From NCBI RefSeq assembly GCF_015767265.1, contig NZ_JADPIB010000007.1:134307-198306 (forward strand): a stretch of DNA of 64,000 nt. Direction: 5' to 3'. The translations under genes and the position numbers were made by a program. Positions within the stretch are counted from its first letter, which is position 1. Every line of letters starts with the position of its first letter. The notes below the pieces were generated by a model that was not told where the DNA came from, did no database searches, and worked only from the letters and a program-made list of their open reading frames with translations. Origin of the DNA: Aureivirga marina (GTDB lineage: Bacteria; Bacteroidota; Bacteroidia; Flavobacteriales; Flavobacteriaceae). Shown here in pieces: positions 45,166 through 54,854 of this stretch.

Positions 45166-47583
45166 TTAATTTGAAATTCGATTTCGTTCGTCTGTATTTC
45201 CTGTTCTTTGCCTTTTTACTCTAATTTTATTATTTCCAAATTTATAGCTCAAAGAAATCTGAAAATATTGATTGTCATAATAATATCTTCCTCTTTGATG
45301 AATATTATTCACTGTTGATTCTGTTCGTTGCACTGCTCCTCTAAAAACATCATTTGCTCTTACAGCTAAACTTAAATTCTTATTCAACATTAAATATCTT
45401 AGAGAAAGAGACAATGAATTTGAAGATTTTTGCTCAGAAATTCCATCGACTCCAGGAAAATCTAACCAGAAATTAATTCCTCCATAAAATGTTCTACTTT
45501 TGTTCAAATAAAAAGTATTGTATGTTGAAAAACTTGCATTAAATCCTTTTTCATCCGTATGAGGTTGTTCTAAATCAAAACTACTGATGCTGTAATTCAC
45601 ATCGAAACTATTATAACTTCTCCACCATTTTAAAGGATAAAAACTATACGTTTCTACAAGTCCAAAACGATCTCTATCAATATAATTTCGATTTGTAACT
45701 CTTACAAAATTATCGGAAGCACTTGGAAGTGAAATCTGTCCAAAAACATTGCTTTCATAACTGTAATAAAACTTACTTTCTAATTTTTTATAATTGTATG
45801 TAAACTCAATATTATCGTTGTATGATGGTGTTAAAAATGCATTTCCTTCAATCACAATAAATGGATTTACATAATTTTCATTCGGGTTTAATTCTGTAAA
45901 ATTCGGTCTTTGAATTCTTCGATTATAATTCAAACTAAAAGAAGAATTATCCGAACTATTATACATTAAATAAAATGTCGGAAAATATTTAATGTAATCT
46001 CTTTTCAAATCAAACATCAGATTTTTAGAGGTTGATGTTGTTTGTGTTGCTTCCATTCTAAGTCCAACTTTTGCACTCAATTTTTCACTTAAATCTTTTG
46101 TTAAGGAGAAATAAAGCGCTTCAATATTTTCTTCATAAGTATAATCACTACTGCTTAAAACATAATCTTCCACAGGAGAATCTACTAAATCACTATTGAA
46201 AAAATCAAAGTTGTTTTTCGTATCCGAAAGAGAAACTTTTCCTCCAAAGTTTAACATGGCAAATTTCGTTGGAAATTCCACATCCACTTTTGAAGAGAAA
46301 TTCTGAACTTCTTGAATATTATTATTTATTCCCTTGAAATATTTAATATTACTTTGCTCAAAATTTGTTTGTTCTCCTTCATAAAAAGATCTTTCATCAT
46401 TCTGAAAATCGAAATAGTCAAAATCAATATATAATTTTCGATTTGAAGAATCCAAAACAAAAGTATTATTGATATTTACTGCATGTAAATTCGATTTTGG
46501 TTTAATTTTTCCGTTAGATTTTAAAGATCTTGCTAAATCTTCAGAAACATAATCTGTAACATTTGTAATCGGTGAATCGATAAAAGCTCTATCATTATTC
46601 GAATAAAGGTATTGTGCCCCCAAATCCCATTTCGAATTGAATTTATAGTTTAAATCTAAACGCCCATTAATGCTTTCAAAATCTGTTGTAAACGGTGATG
46701 CTGTATGCCATAAACCATCTGGAAAATAGGTGTAATCGTCTTGTTCTTGATAATATTTTCCGTTGCTATAACTTAAAGATGATGATAAACTGAACTTATT
46801 TTTGTTATAATTAAAACTTCCTCCAACAGCTTCTGTATCATATTTTCGCTGACGATAATATGTCCAAAATTGACTATTCCAAGAGTTTTCTTTTGCTTTT
46901 TTAGTAATAATATTTAAAATTCCACTATTTCCTTCTGCATCATATCTTGCAGGAGGTGAAGTGATTACTTCAATACTTTTAATATCTTCTGAGGAAAGGG
47001 AAGTAAGAAAATTATTCAGTTCTTCTCCAGCCAATCTTATGATTTTTCCATTAACCATAACTTGTAAACCACTTTTTCCCATCATTGTAATTCGATCTCC
47101 TCTAACTCGTAATCCAGGTGTGATTTTTAATAAATCAAGTGCATCTCCCTCCGAAGAATTAATAGAATTTTCAACATTAAAAACCAATCGATCTACTTTT
47201 CGTACAAATGTTTTCTTTTTTGCTTGAATTTTGATTTCATTTAATTGATTTTCAGATATATTTAGTTTAATATTCTCAATATGAATATCTTTTTCCAATG
47301 AAATTTTTTGACTCCATTCTGTATAACCTACATAGCTAATATGTAAATTATGCATTTCCGTTTTTTTAGGTAATTTCATTTGAAAATATCCTTTTTCATC
47401 TGTAATTGTTCCTCCAATAATATTGTTTTGTGTATCAGAAATGACAACATTTACAAATTCTAAAGGCAAATCATTCGAAGCATCTTTCACATAACCACTT
47501 GTATTAATTTGGCTATAACTCGTGAAAAAAACGAATAGAAATAAAAGAGATAAATTAAACTGATTCATTTTATTTTTATACAT
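45166..47583 (-). CDS. TonB-dependent outer-membrane barrel of the peptide cluster
   Basis: 805 residues (or 800 from the Met at codon 6, ATG 47568, which gives a more typical signal peptide MNQFNLSLLFLFVFFTSYSQ). Carboxypeptidase-regulatory-like domain (TSGYVKDASNDLPLEFVNVV), then plug motifs LRVRGDRITMMGKSGLQVMV and IKSIEVITSPPARYDAEGNS, then the barrel. First gene of the minus-strand peptide operon; 16 bp from the HQTGH gene. It could take up the mature peptide or help it cross the outer membrane. Confidence 0.85.
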   Translation of the reverse strand: MYKNKMNQFNLSLLFLFVFFTSYSQINTSGYVKDASNDLPLEFVNVVISDTQNNIIGGTITDEKGYFQMKLPKKTEMHNLHISYVGYTEWSQKISLEKDIHIENIKLNISENQLNEIKIQAKKKTFVRKVDRLVFNVENSINSSEGDALDLLKITPGLRVRGDRITMMGKSGLQVMVNGKIIRLAGEELNNFLTSLSSEDIKSIEVITSPPARYDAEGNSGILNIITKKAKENSWNSQFWTYYRQRKYDTEAVGGSFNYNKNKFSLSSSLSYSNGKYYQEQDDYTYFPDGLWHTASPFTTDFESINGRLDLNYKFNSKWDLGAQYLYSNNDRAFIDSPITNVTDYVSEDLARSLKSNGKIKPKSNLHAVNINNTFVLDSSNRKLYIDFDYFDFQNDERSFYEGEQTNFEQSNIKYFKGINNNIQEVQNFSSKVDVEFPTKFAMLNFGGKVSLSDTKNNFDFFNSDLVDSPVEDYVLSSSDYTYEENIEALYFSLTKDLSEKLSAKVGLRMEATQTTSTSKNLMFDLKRDYIKYFPTFYLMYNSSDNSSFSLNYNRRIQRPNFTELNPNENYVNPFIVIEGNAFLTPSYNDNIEFTYNYKKLESKFYYSYESNVFGQISLPSASDNFVRVTNRNYIDRDRFGLVETYSFYPLKWWRSYNSFDVNYSISSFDLEQPHTDEKGFNASFSTYNTFYLNKSRTFYGGINFWLDFPGVDGISEQKSSNSLSLSLRYLMLNKNLSLAVRANDVFRGAVQRTESTVNNIHQRGRYYYDNQYFQISLSYKFGNNKIRVKRQRTGNTDERNRISN

Positions 47584-48014
47584 ACCAATTCCTAAGTTTT
47601 TACACTTAAAAAATGAAAATTAATATTCTAAAATTTTGGGTTTTTAAATAGGATGAATATAAAATTCGTAGCAATTAAAAAGTTATCTAGCAAATAACTT
47701 TGAAAGTGACTTTTTCCATAAAACCATAGCTTGCAATTTGTAATATTAAAACTGGGGCTTGTTTCATAATTACAAAATCGAAATTAAAATTTATTTCTTT
47801 AATAAACAAATGGTTATAAGTTTGAAATTGAAATTTTAAAGCATAATTTTAAGAATAAATCCTTATAAACACTGAGCTTTTTAAGAATTAAAAAAAAGTG
47901 AAAAAAAATTGAAATTTTACACCGTATATTTGTGACGTTATACGTTTTTTAGGCAAAAATTACATTCAAATTTTTAAATTTTAATCTAAAAAAATAAACC
48001 TTTTTTTAAAGGAT
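47584..48014. other. Intergenic region before the peptide-cluster barrel
   Basis: 431 bp, AT-rich. It should hold the promoter of the 45166 operon. On the plus strand CGTATA - 10 nt - TATACG followed by T6 (about 47928-47955) is a small inverted repeat with TATATTTG inside; it could be an operator or short terminator. No gene seen. Confidence 0.4.
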
Positions 48015-49670
48015 TTATTTCCCCACAAATTTTCGAAAAGCTTGGATAATTTGGAAGTAGAAAATTCCTAAAATTAATCGTTGGAAAATGTCTAAAAAAG
48101 TTATAAATGTTACAAAAGGATTTTTTTCTGAAAAACCATAAAGTGTAGGAAGTTTTCTGGTTGGATTTAAAAGTTGGAAATAAAGTTGAAAAGAATCCAA
48201 ATTGATTTTTTCATTTGTAACTAACAAAAACAAAATATAAAAACCAAAATTTAATAGTAGAAGTATTTTAGTTGCTTTCCACCAACTTAATCCATGTTCA
48301 TTAATTTTTCCAACCCAAAGAATTAATTTATCTTCTTTTTTAGCATTATTTGATAATTGTAATTCTTTCTTATAAGCCTTTTTTTCTCTTGCTTTAAAAA
48401 GTAAACTATCTATTTTGTTTCCATTCGATTCTAAAGCTTGTTTTAGTTGTTTATAGATTTCTCTTTTGTTTCTTTGTGTTTTAAATGCGTTTTCGGAGTT
48501 TGTAGTCAATTGTTCATCATCAAACCATTCTACATTTGAAGTTTTAATTTCATTGATAAAAGAATTTTCAATTTGAATTTCTTTAAAGCTTTTAAAAGAA
48601 AAATCATTGAATTTTGTATCTCCCAAATCACTGTCAATAATTTTTAGAGAACTTTCTTTTTCGTTTATCTCGCAGTTTTGAAACATTAAAGAGTTTTTGT
48701 TTACGAAGTCTTGGAAGTTAATTTTAGAATAAATGGAATTTTTAAAAATTGTTAAAGATCCTTTATTTGTACCTTCCAAAAATAACTCATTAATATGAAA
48801 ATTTTCAACTTTTAAATTACCATCATGATGTGTTGAATAAATAATATTAAAAAAATCTAATTTCATCTTAATTGAGCTATGATTTTTTAAAATGAAGCTA
48901 TTGAATTGAGATTTATGCAATATAACTTTATTAAGATTTTGATTATTTTGACTATTTTCAAATTCAATAAAACAATCTTTTTGAAAAGTATTACTGTTTA
49001 TAAATATTGATTCAGAATATAAGTTTTTTATTAAAAAATTTGGTTGAAAAACATTGTCTTGTAAATAAATTTTTCCATTATTTAACTTATCAATTAGTTT
49101 TAATTTTTTAGATAAATTAGTTTTTTGATTAAATTCATTATGAGTTAATAAAATCTCTCCAATTAAATTATTTTCTTGAAAAAGACAATCATTATAATCT
49201 AGATTAAATTTTGAACTACCAATATTAACTTTTAGAATATTTGATTTATGAATATTAAATTTTTCTAAAACTTCACAATCTAAAATTTCTAAATCTAGAC
49301 CTTTAGATTCTTTATTTAAACATATAGAATTAAAATATAACCCTTCTTTTATTATTGTATTTTCTCTTAAAGAAATATTTATAGAATTTAATTTATTAAA
49401 AGATAAATTCCTTGAAAAGGTACAATTGTTAATATCAATTCTTCTTAAACTTGAAAAATTATGAAATGTTACAGATTCTCTAAAATCTATATTTGAAATA
49501 TTTAATGAATTATTATAATTATATTTTTCAATAATTTCTTGATTTATGAAAATATGTTTTATTACTTCATATTTTTCATTACTTCTAAAATCATTATTTC
49601 TAACTTTTTCAAAAAACTCCTCTTTTGATAACTCAATCTTATTTTCCACAGTAACACTTTCCAATTCCAT
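48015..49670 (-). CDS. Membrane protein with pentapeptide-like repeats, unknown
   Basis: 551 residues. About residues 50-370 form degenerate repeats with alternating Asn/Ser/Phe/Ile (ISNIDFRESVTFHNF, INNCTFSRNLSFNKL, LQDNVFQPNFLI), similar to pentapeptide-repeat helices though irregular. A charged linker with KQALESNGNKIDSLLFKARE follows, then two or three membrane spans (TKILLLLNFGFYILFLLV; FVTFITFLDIFQRLILGIFY). Such proteins can act as receptors or channels. No specific function is supported. Its promoter lies in the region that also holds the first thi leader. Confidence 0.6.
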   Translation of the reverse strand: MELESVTVENKIELSKEEFFEKVRNNDFRSNEKYEVIKHIFINQEIIEKYNYNNSLNISNIDFRESVTFHNFSSLRRIDINNCTFSRNLSFNKLNSINISLRENTIIKEGLYFNSICLNKESKGLDLEILDCEVLEKFNIHKSNILKVNIGSSKFNLDYNDCLFQENNLIGEILLTHNEFNQKTNLSKKLKLIDKLNNGKIYLQDNVFQPNFLIKNLYSESIFINSNTFQKDCFIEFENSQNNQNLNKVILHKSQFNSFILKNHSSIKMKLDFFNIIYSTHHDGNLKVENFHINELFLEGTNKGSLTIFKNSIYSKINFQDFVNKNSLMFQNCEINEKESSLKIIDSDLGDTKFNDFSFKSFKEIQIENSFINEIKTSNVEWFDDEQLTTNSENAFKTQRNKREIYKQLKQALESNGNKIDSLLFKAREKKAYKKELQLSNNAKKEDKLILWVGKINEHGLSWWKATKILLLLNFGFYILFLLVTNEKINLDSFQLYFQLLNPTRKLPTLYGFSEKNPFVTFITFLDIFQRLILGIFYFQIIQAFRKFVGK

Positions 49671-49756
49671 AACTAATTTTTTATTCCTCCGAAGTTAAAA
49701 AAACAAACCCAAAAAAATCCATTTCAAATTTCAAAAACTTTTTATATCTTCGTTTT

Positions 49757-49845
49757 GTAAACTTTAGGGGTGTCTTTATAATATAGACTGAGAAATACCC
49801 TTTGAACCTGATGTAGATTACCCTACCGTAGGGAAAAGTGAAACC
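49757..49845 (+). ncRNA. TPP riboswitch (THI element), copy 1
   Basis: GGGGTGTC, the CTGAGA box (49788-49793), AAATACCCTTTGAACCTGAT (ACCTGAT at 49806-49812) and CCTACCGTAGGGAAAAGTG are the conserved THI-box pieces in order. It precedes thiS-thiC. An upstream TATCTTCG at about 49746 resembles a -7 box, so transcription would begin at the riboswitch's 5' edge. Confidence 0.93.
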
Positions 49846-49924
49846 ACAATACGTGGAGACTTTCTTTTCAATTTGTTCGATTTCCAGAACGAATTTTCAG
49901 CTAAAGTTTATGGTTATTATTTAA
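49846..49924 (+). promoter_or_regulatory. Expression platform of TPP riboswitch copy 1
   Basis: Hairpin CCAC - GTGG, hairpin TTTGTTC - GAACGAA, then CTAAAGTTT (49901-49909), the exact complement of AAACTTTAG at 49759-49767 in the riboswitch's 5' arm. Then ATGGTTATTATTTAA, a four-codon ORF MVII. The same order occurs in copy 2. Confidence 0.65.
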
Positions 49925-49936
49925 ATTTTTTACAAA

Positions 49937-50140
49937 ATGATATCTATAAACATTAACAACCAGAATTATCAAATTGCTCCAAATACAACATTGGACAGTT
50001 TGCTGCTAAAAATCAATCAGAATACAGACGGAATAGCAATAGCTATAAATGAAACAATAATTACAAAAGCCACTTGGAACAAAACGATGCTTCAAGAGGG
50101 CGATGCTATTTTGATTATTCAAGCAACACAAGGCGGTTAA
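49937..50140 (+). CDS. thiS: Sulfur-carrier protein ThiS
   Basis: 67 residues. Ubiquitin-like fold beginning MISINININNQNYQI with C-terminal ATQGG, the glycine pair that is thiocarboxylated. It donates sulfur to the thiazole ring made by ThiG/ThiH. First gene of the piece behind TPP riboswitch 1. No ThiF activator is present in the window. Confidence 0.93.
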   Translation: MISININNQNYQIAPNTTLDSLLLKINQNTDGIAIAINETIITKATWNKTMLQEGDAILIIQATQGG

Positions 50141-50247
50141 TTTTTTATAGATCAAAAACTAAAAAATAAACCAATTGTGTTTTCTTGAGGTCGGAATTAG
50201 AAGAATTTTGAACATACATTTTTTTGTAACGCAAATAAATTTTGCTC

Positions 50248-50283
50248 CCTTCTAAATCCTCTTTGTAAAAGAAGAGGAGAAGG
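50248..50283 (+). repeat. CT/AG-rich hairpin repeat between thiS and thiC
   Basis: CCTTCT - AAAT - CCTCTT - loop - AAGAGG - AGAAGG. A related shorter hairpin (CCTCTT - AAGAGG) precedes thiD at 58506, and a degenerate relative is at 19778. It may be a dispersed repeat or a processing site that separates thiS from thiC expression. Confidence 0.5.
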
Positions 50284-50306
50284 TGAGGAAAAATTCTACC
50301 CCATGA

Positions 50307-52208
<1,902 letters not shown>

Positions 52209-52221
52209 TTATTTGAATCTC

Positions 52222-52352
52222 GAGTAGGGTATAATGTCAAATTTCGGAAGTTCCCTTTTCTTGTTTTACCACAAGAAAAGGTCGGGCTTTCCACTATATC
52301 TTTTGCTGCAAAAATGCAGGCAGCAAAAGGATGCCGTTGCAATCCCTAACTC
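52222..52352 (+). ncRNA. Structured element between thiC and the TenI-like gene
   Basis: About 131 nt closed by GAGTAGGG with CCCTAACTC (one bulge). Inside are perfect hairpins CCTTTTCTTG - CAAGAAAAGG (52254-52281) and CTTTTGCTGC - GCAGCAAAAG (52300-52329), joined by TCGGGCTTTCCACTATAT and flanked by GGATGCCGTTGCAATCCC. The lack of a long T-run argues against a plain terminator. The sequence resembles a dispersed repeat family I recall from flavobacteria (memory only). Could be a processing site, a mobile repeat or an ncRNA. Confidence 0.6.
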
Positions 52353-52370
52353 ATTTAAAATAGTAAAATT

Positions 52371-52973
52371 ATGTTCGTAGTTATCGCTCCAGAAAAACAC
52401 ATTTGTTCAGAATCTGAAATCGTAACGAAGCTTTTTGAAGCTGGTTTGGAAATATTTCATTTACGAAAACCTAATATGAGTAAAATGTTTCTGGAGCATT
52501 ATCTACAAAAAATTCCAGAACAATTTCACAAGAGAATTGTCATCGATAGTTTTCCTGAATTGTTAGAGAAATACGATTTAAAAGGTTTTCATTTAAAGGA
52601 CAAACAACGTGAAATGATTTGTGATATTAATGATTTTAAAGCAAATATTTCTAAAAGAAAACAAACTTTAAGTTCTTCATTTCACAATATTGAGGATATT
52701 ATAAACTGTGAAGATTTTTTGGATTATTACTTTTTAAGTCCTGTTTTTGATTCTATTTCTAAAGAAAATTATCTAGGGAAAGAATTGGAAGTGAAAAATA
52801 TTGACAAGAAAATTCTAGCTCTCGGTGGAATTAAACCTGAAAATATTTTAAAAACAAAAGATTTAGGATATTCTGGAGTTGCAATTTTAGGATTTATTTG
52901 GAATGATGAACAACCAATTGAACGATTTAAAGAAATATATAAAAGTTATAAAAATATATACCGCATAGTTTAA
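52371..52973 (+). CDS. Thiamine-phosphate synthase-like protein (ThiE/TenI family)
   Basis: 200 residues, TIM-barrel. MFVVIAPEKHICSESEIVTK then GLEIFHLRKPN, FHLKDKQRE and GGIKPENI fit the family. The phosphate loop GPxFxTxTK of true ThiE is replaced by YYFLSPVFDSISKENYLGK, as in TenI-like members. TenI proteins aromatise the thiazole product. A second, more complete ThiE is encoded at 59291. Last gene of the first thi transcription unit. Confidence 0.8.
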   Translation: MFVVIAPEKHICSESEIVTKLFEAGLEIFHLRKPNMSKMFLEHYLQKIPEQFHKRIVIDSFPELLEKYDLKGFHLKDKQREMICDINDFKANISKRKQTLSSSFHNIEDIINCEDFLDYYFLSPVFDSISKENYLGKELEVKNIDKKILALGGIKPENILKTKDLGYSGVAILGFIWNDEQPIERFKEIYKSYKNIYRIV

Positions 52974-53004
52974 CGTATTATTTTAATTATTAGTAATGAC
53001 GATG

Positions 53005-53048
53005 ACACATCCTCGCCTAAATGCATAGTAGGCAGGATGTGTTTTTTT
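53005..53048 (+). terminator. Terminator of the thiS-thiC-tenI unit
   Basis: ACACATCCT-C-GCCT - loop - AGGC-AGGATGTGT followed by T7, 13 paired bases with a single bulge. Strong on the plus strand only. Confidence 0.93.
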
Positions 53049-53071
53049 ACAAATAAGTATCAATAAAAAAA

Positions 53072-53145
53072 CACGATACATGGGGTTTGAACCCATATCT
53101 GCAAAAGTGATTTTTGCCGCTTTTCCAATATTAAGCTAGTATCGT
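53072..53145 (-). tRNA. Degenerate tRNA-like sequence, anticodon position UCA
   Basis: Acceptor ACGATAC/GTATCGT, TA at 8-9, D stem GCTT/AAGC with a GG-containing 10-nt loop, anticodon stem GCAAA/TTTGC and T arm ATGGG-TTCAAAC-CCCAT all form. The anticodon loop AATCACT lacks U33 and has C37; TCA occupies 34-36. Acceptor and T arm match the 53248 sequence, so it is a decayed duplicate. Probably not a working tRNA. Confidence 0.6.
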
Positions 53146-53152
53146 AAAAAAG

Positions 53153-53223
53153 CACAATGTAACGGATTCGAACCGATACCTTTAACGAGTCATGTTACTA
53201 TTCTTCCCTTAAACTAACATTGT
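53153..53223 (-). tRNA. Degenerate tRNA-like sequence, anticodon position GAC
   Basis: Acceptor ACAATGT/ACATTGT is intact and the T arm ATCGG-TTCGAAT-CCGTT has one mismatch. The D stem (GTTT against AATA) is poorly paired. The anticodon arm is TAAC - ATGACTC - GTTA with GAC at 34-36 (Val-like) but T37. Likely decayed. Confidence 0.55.
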
Positions 53224-53247
53224 TTAATAAAATAAGATTGTAAAAAA

Positions 53248-53319
53248 CACGATACATGGGTTTCGAACCCATATCTTCGGATTTGCATTCCGCTGCTTTT
53301 CCGCTTAAGCTAGTATCGT
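53248..53319 (-). tRNA. tRNA-Cys-like (anticodon GCA)
   Basis: Full cloverleaf of 72 nt: acceptor ACGATAC/GTATCGT, D arm GCTT - AAGCGGAA - AAGC, anticodon arm GCGGA - ATGCAAA - TCCGA (U33, GCA; one G-A mismatch at the stem top), variable AGAT, T arm ATGGG - TTCGAAA - CCCAT. Discriminator is G, not the U usual for Cys. No encoded CCA. It starts 5 nt after the LRR-like gene's stop. Confidence 0.65.
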
Positions 53320-53323
53320 AAAT

Positions 53324-54496
53324 TTAATTTTTAAACTTTATATTTTTTAGGGTAATAATTAGAAAATCTAGAGAATTATGGTAATTATCATAGATTGGGT
53401 TTAATTCTTTTTCAAAAGATTCAATTTTCAAAGTATCCATTATATTTTTAATTTCAGAAGAATATTCCTTTTCAAATATTTCAGGACTTTTTTTAAAATA
53501 GTTTAAATAAACTTTTTGATATTCCCATATTTTAATGCTACCAATAAATTCAATTTTATTAAAACCTGAATTTGTATTTGAATAATAATACTGTCCATGA
53601 ATTTTTTTCAAATTAGGCAATTCTAAATTTCTTCCAACCAAATCATTTACATATTTTAAACTTGGCAATGTATAAGTTGTCATTAATTGATAGTAATCAG
53701 AATCTATGTATTGATTAACAATTTCTAAAGCAGGAAGTTTTGTTGTGTTATTATAAATAATTAATGAATCTATTTCTTTTAATTTATTCATATGTAATTT
53801 TTGATAATTTTCAAGAATTAAATTTTCTTTAAGAGTAATAAGTTCATTTAGAAAAACTTCTGTAATTTGAATTCTCAGTTTTCCTTTAATATGCTTTAAT
53901 TTAGGAAACTGAAAAGTACCATTATATTTATTGCTACTCATTAAATTTCCATGAATTATTTCTAAATTCGGAAAAGAAACATTTTCAAAATTGACAAGTT
54001 GTAAACTCGCTTTGATTTCTTTCAAAGGAATTATAATAGGTTCTTTTGAATCTATTTTTAATTGAAAAAAAGAATAATCAGGAATTTTATTTAAATCATT
54101 TTTTGTTCTAATAGTAATAATAGATCGCAATTTTTTTTTGTCTTTTAATTTAATCTCTCTGAAAGATTTCAATTTTGGCAATTCCAATTCATTCTTATTA
54201 TAAATGTCACCATTTACAATTAATAATTCTGGAAGAAAACTATCAAATTCATGAATTCTAAGATTTCCATTTACTTTTTTTAATTTAGGTAATTGAATTC
54301 CTGAAGCATCTAGAGAACAGAAATCATGAATTACTTCTAAATTTGGAAAAGAAACAAATTTAGCTCTGACAATACAAAAACCGAAAATTTCTTTTACTGA
54401 AATTTCTACATTTTCAACATAAATTTCCAAATTAAATTTACCATTCTTAGGTAAATCTTGAATTTCTTCTTTTTTATATAATTTAATAGTTTTCAT
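53324..54496 (-). CDS. Leucine-rich-repeat-like protein inside the tRNA array
   Basis: 390 residues, no signal peptide. Irregular repeats with consensus LPxLxxIxGxLxI: ASGIQLPKLKKVNGNLRIHEF, VSFPNLEIIHGNL, FQFPKLKHIKGKLRI and LELPNLKKIHGQYY. That suggests a receptor-L-like or LRR solenoid of about ten repeats, plus a helical C-terminus. No enzyme motif seen. It is flanked on both sides by tRNA-like genes on the same strand, and its stop is 5 nt from the next one, so all are probably one transcript. Function unknown. Confidence 0.65.
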   Translation of the reverse strand: MKTIKLYKKEEIQDLPKNGKFNLEIYVENVEISVKEIFGFCIVRAKFVSFPNLEVIHDFCSLDASGIQLPKLKKVNGNLRIHEFDSFLPELLIVNGDIYNKNELELPKLKSFREIKLKDKKKLRSIITIRTKNDLNKIPDYSFFQLKIDSKEPIIIPLKEIKASLQLVNFENVSFPNLEIIHGNLMSSNKYNGTFQFPKLKHIKGKLRIQITEVFLNELITLKENLILENYQKLHMNKLKEIDSLIIYNNTTKLPALEIVNQYIDSDYYQLMTTYTLPSLKYVNDLVGRNLELPNLKKIHGQYYYSNTNSGFNKIEFIGSIKIWEYQKVYLNYFKKSPEIFEKEYSSEIKNIMDTLKIESFEKELNPIYDNYHNSLDFLIITLKNIKFKN

Positions 54497-54580
54497 GCAA
54501 TTCTTCTATTAGAAAACAAGGTAAATGAGATATAAACTCATGACAAATAACAATTCTTAAATTTTATTTATATCATATTA

Positions 54581-54650
54581 GGTAATGTATCGGATTCGAA
54601 CCGATATCTTAGATTGGAAGTCTAGGTTTTTCCAGTTAAACTAACATTAC
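54581..54650 (-). tRNA. tRNA-Gly-like, reduced (anticodon UCC)
   Basis: 70 nt. Acceptor GTAATGT/ACATTAC, D arm GTTT - AACTGGAA - AAAC, T arm ATCGG - TTCGAAT - CCGAT. The anticodon stem has only 4 bp (TAGA/TCTA) around CTTCCAA, with TCC at 34-36. Discriminator C. Probably a diverged copy of the canonical tRNA-Gly 86 bp away. Confidence 0.6.
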
Positions 54651-54653
54651 TGT

Positions 54654-54725
54654 AGCAGCGCATCAGACTCGAACCGATAACTTTAGCTTGAAAGGCCACT
54701 ATTTTTCCATTTAAACTAACGCCGT
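54654..54725 (-). tRNA. tRNA-Glu-like (anticodon UUC), weak acceptor
   Basis: 72 nt. Anticodon arm GTGGC - CTTTCAA - GCTAA gives TTC at 34-36 with U33. D stem GTTT/AAAT. T arm ATCGG - TTCGAGT - CTGAT. The acceptor ACGGCGT/GCGCTGC has one A-C mismatch and two G-T pairs. A decayed tRNA is more likely than a working one. Confidence 0.58.
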
Positions 54726-54735
54726 TTTTTGTAAA

Positions 54736-54808
54736 CGTGGCATACAGGGCTCGAACCTGCGACATTCAGCTTGGAAGGCTGACGCTCTTCCATCTGAGCT
54801 AATGCCAC
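54736..54808 (-). tRNA. tRNA-Gly (anticodon UCC)
   Basis: 73 nt canonical cloverleaf: acceptor GTGGCAT/ATGCCAC, D arm GCTC - AGATGGAA - GAGC, anticodon arm TCAGC - CTTCCAA - GCTGA with TCC, variable ATGTC, T arm GCAGG - TTCGAGC - CCTGT. All stems pair. Discriminator is G and no CCA is encoded, both somewhat unusual. First transcribed tRNA of the array. Confidence 0.88.
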
Positions 54809-54854
54809 GTTTCTTTTAAATATTTTTATAGTTGAAATTACAATTTAGGTAGTA

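Noticed and set aside
53072-54808. Prophage or phage tRNA cassette
   Set aside because: No integrase, terminase, capsid or tail genes nearby; the array is embedded in chromosomal genes.
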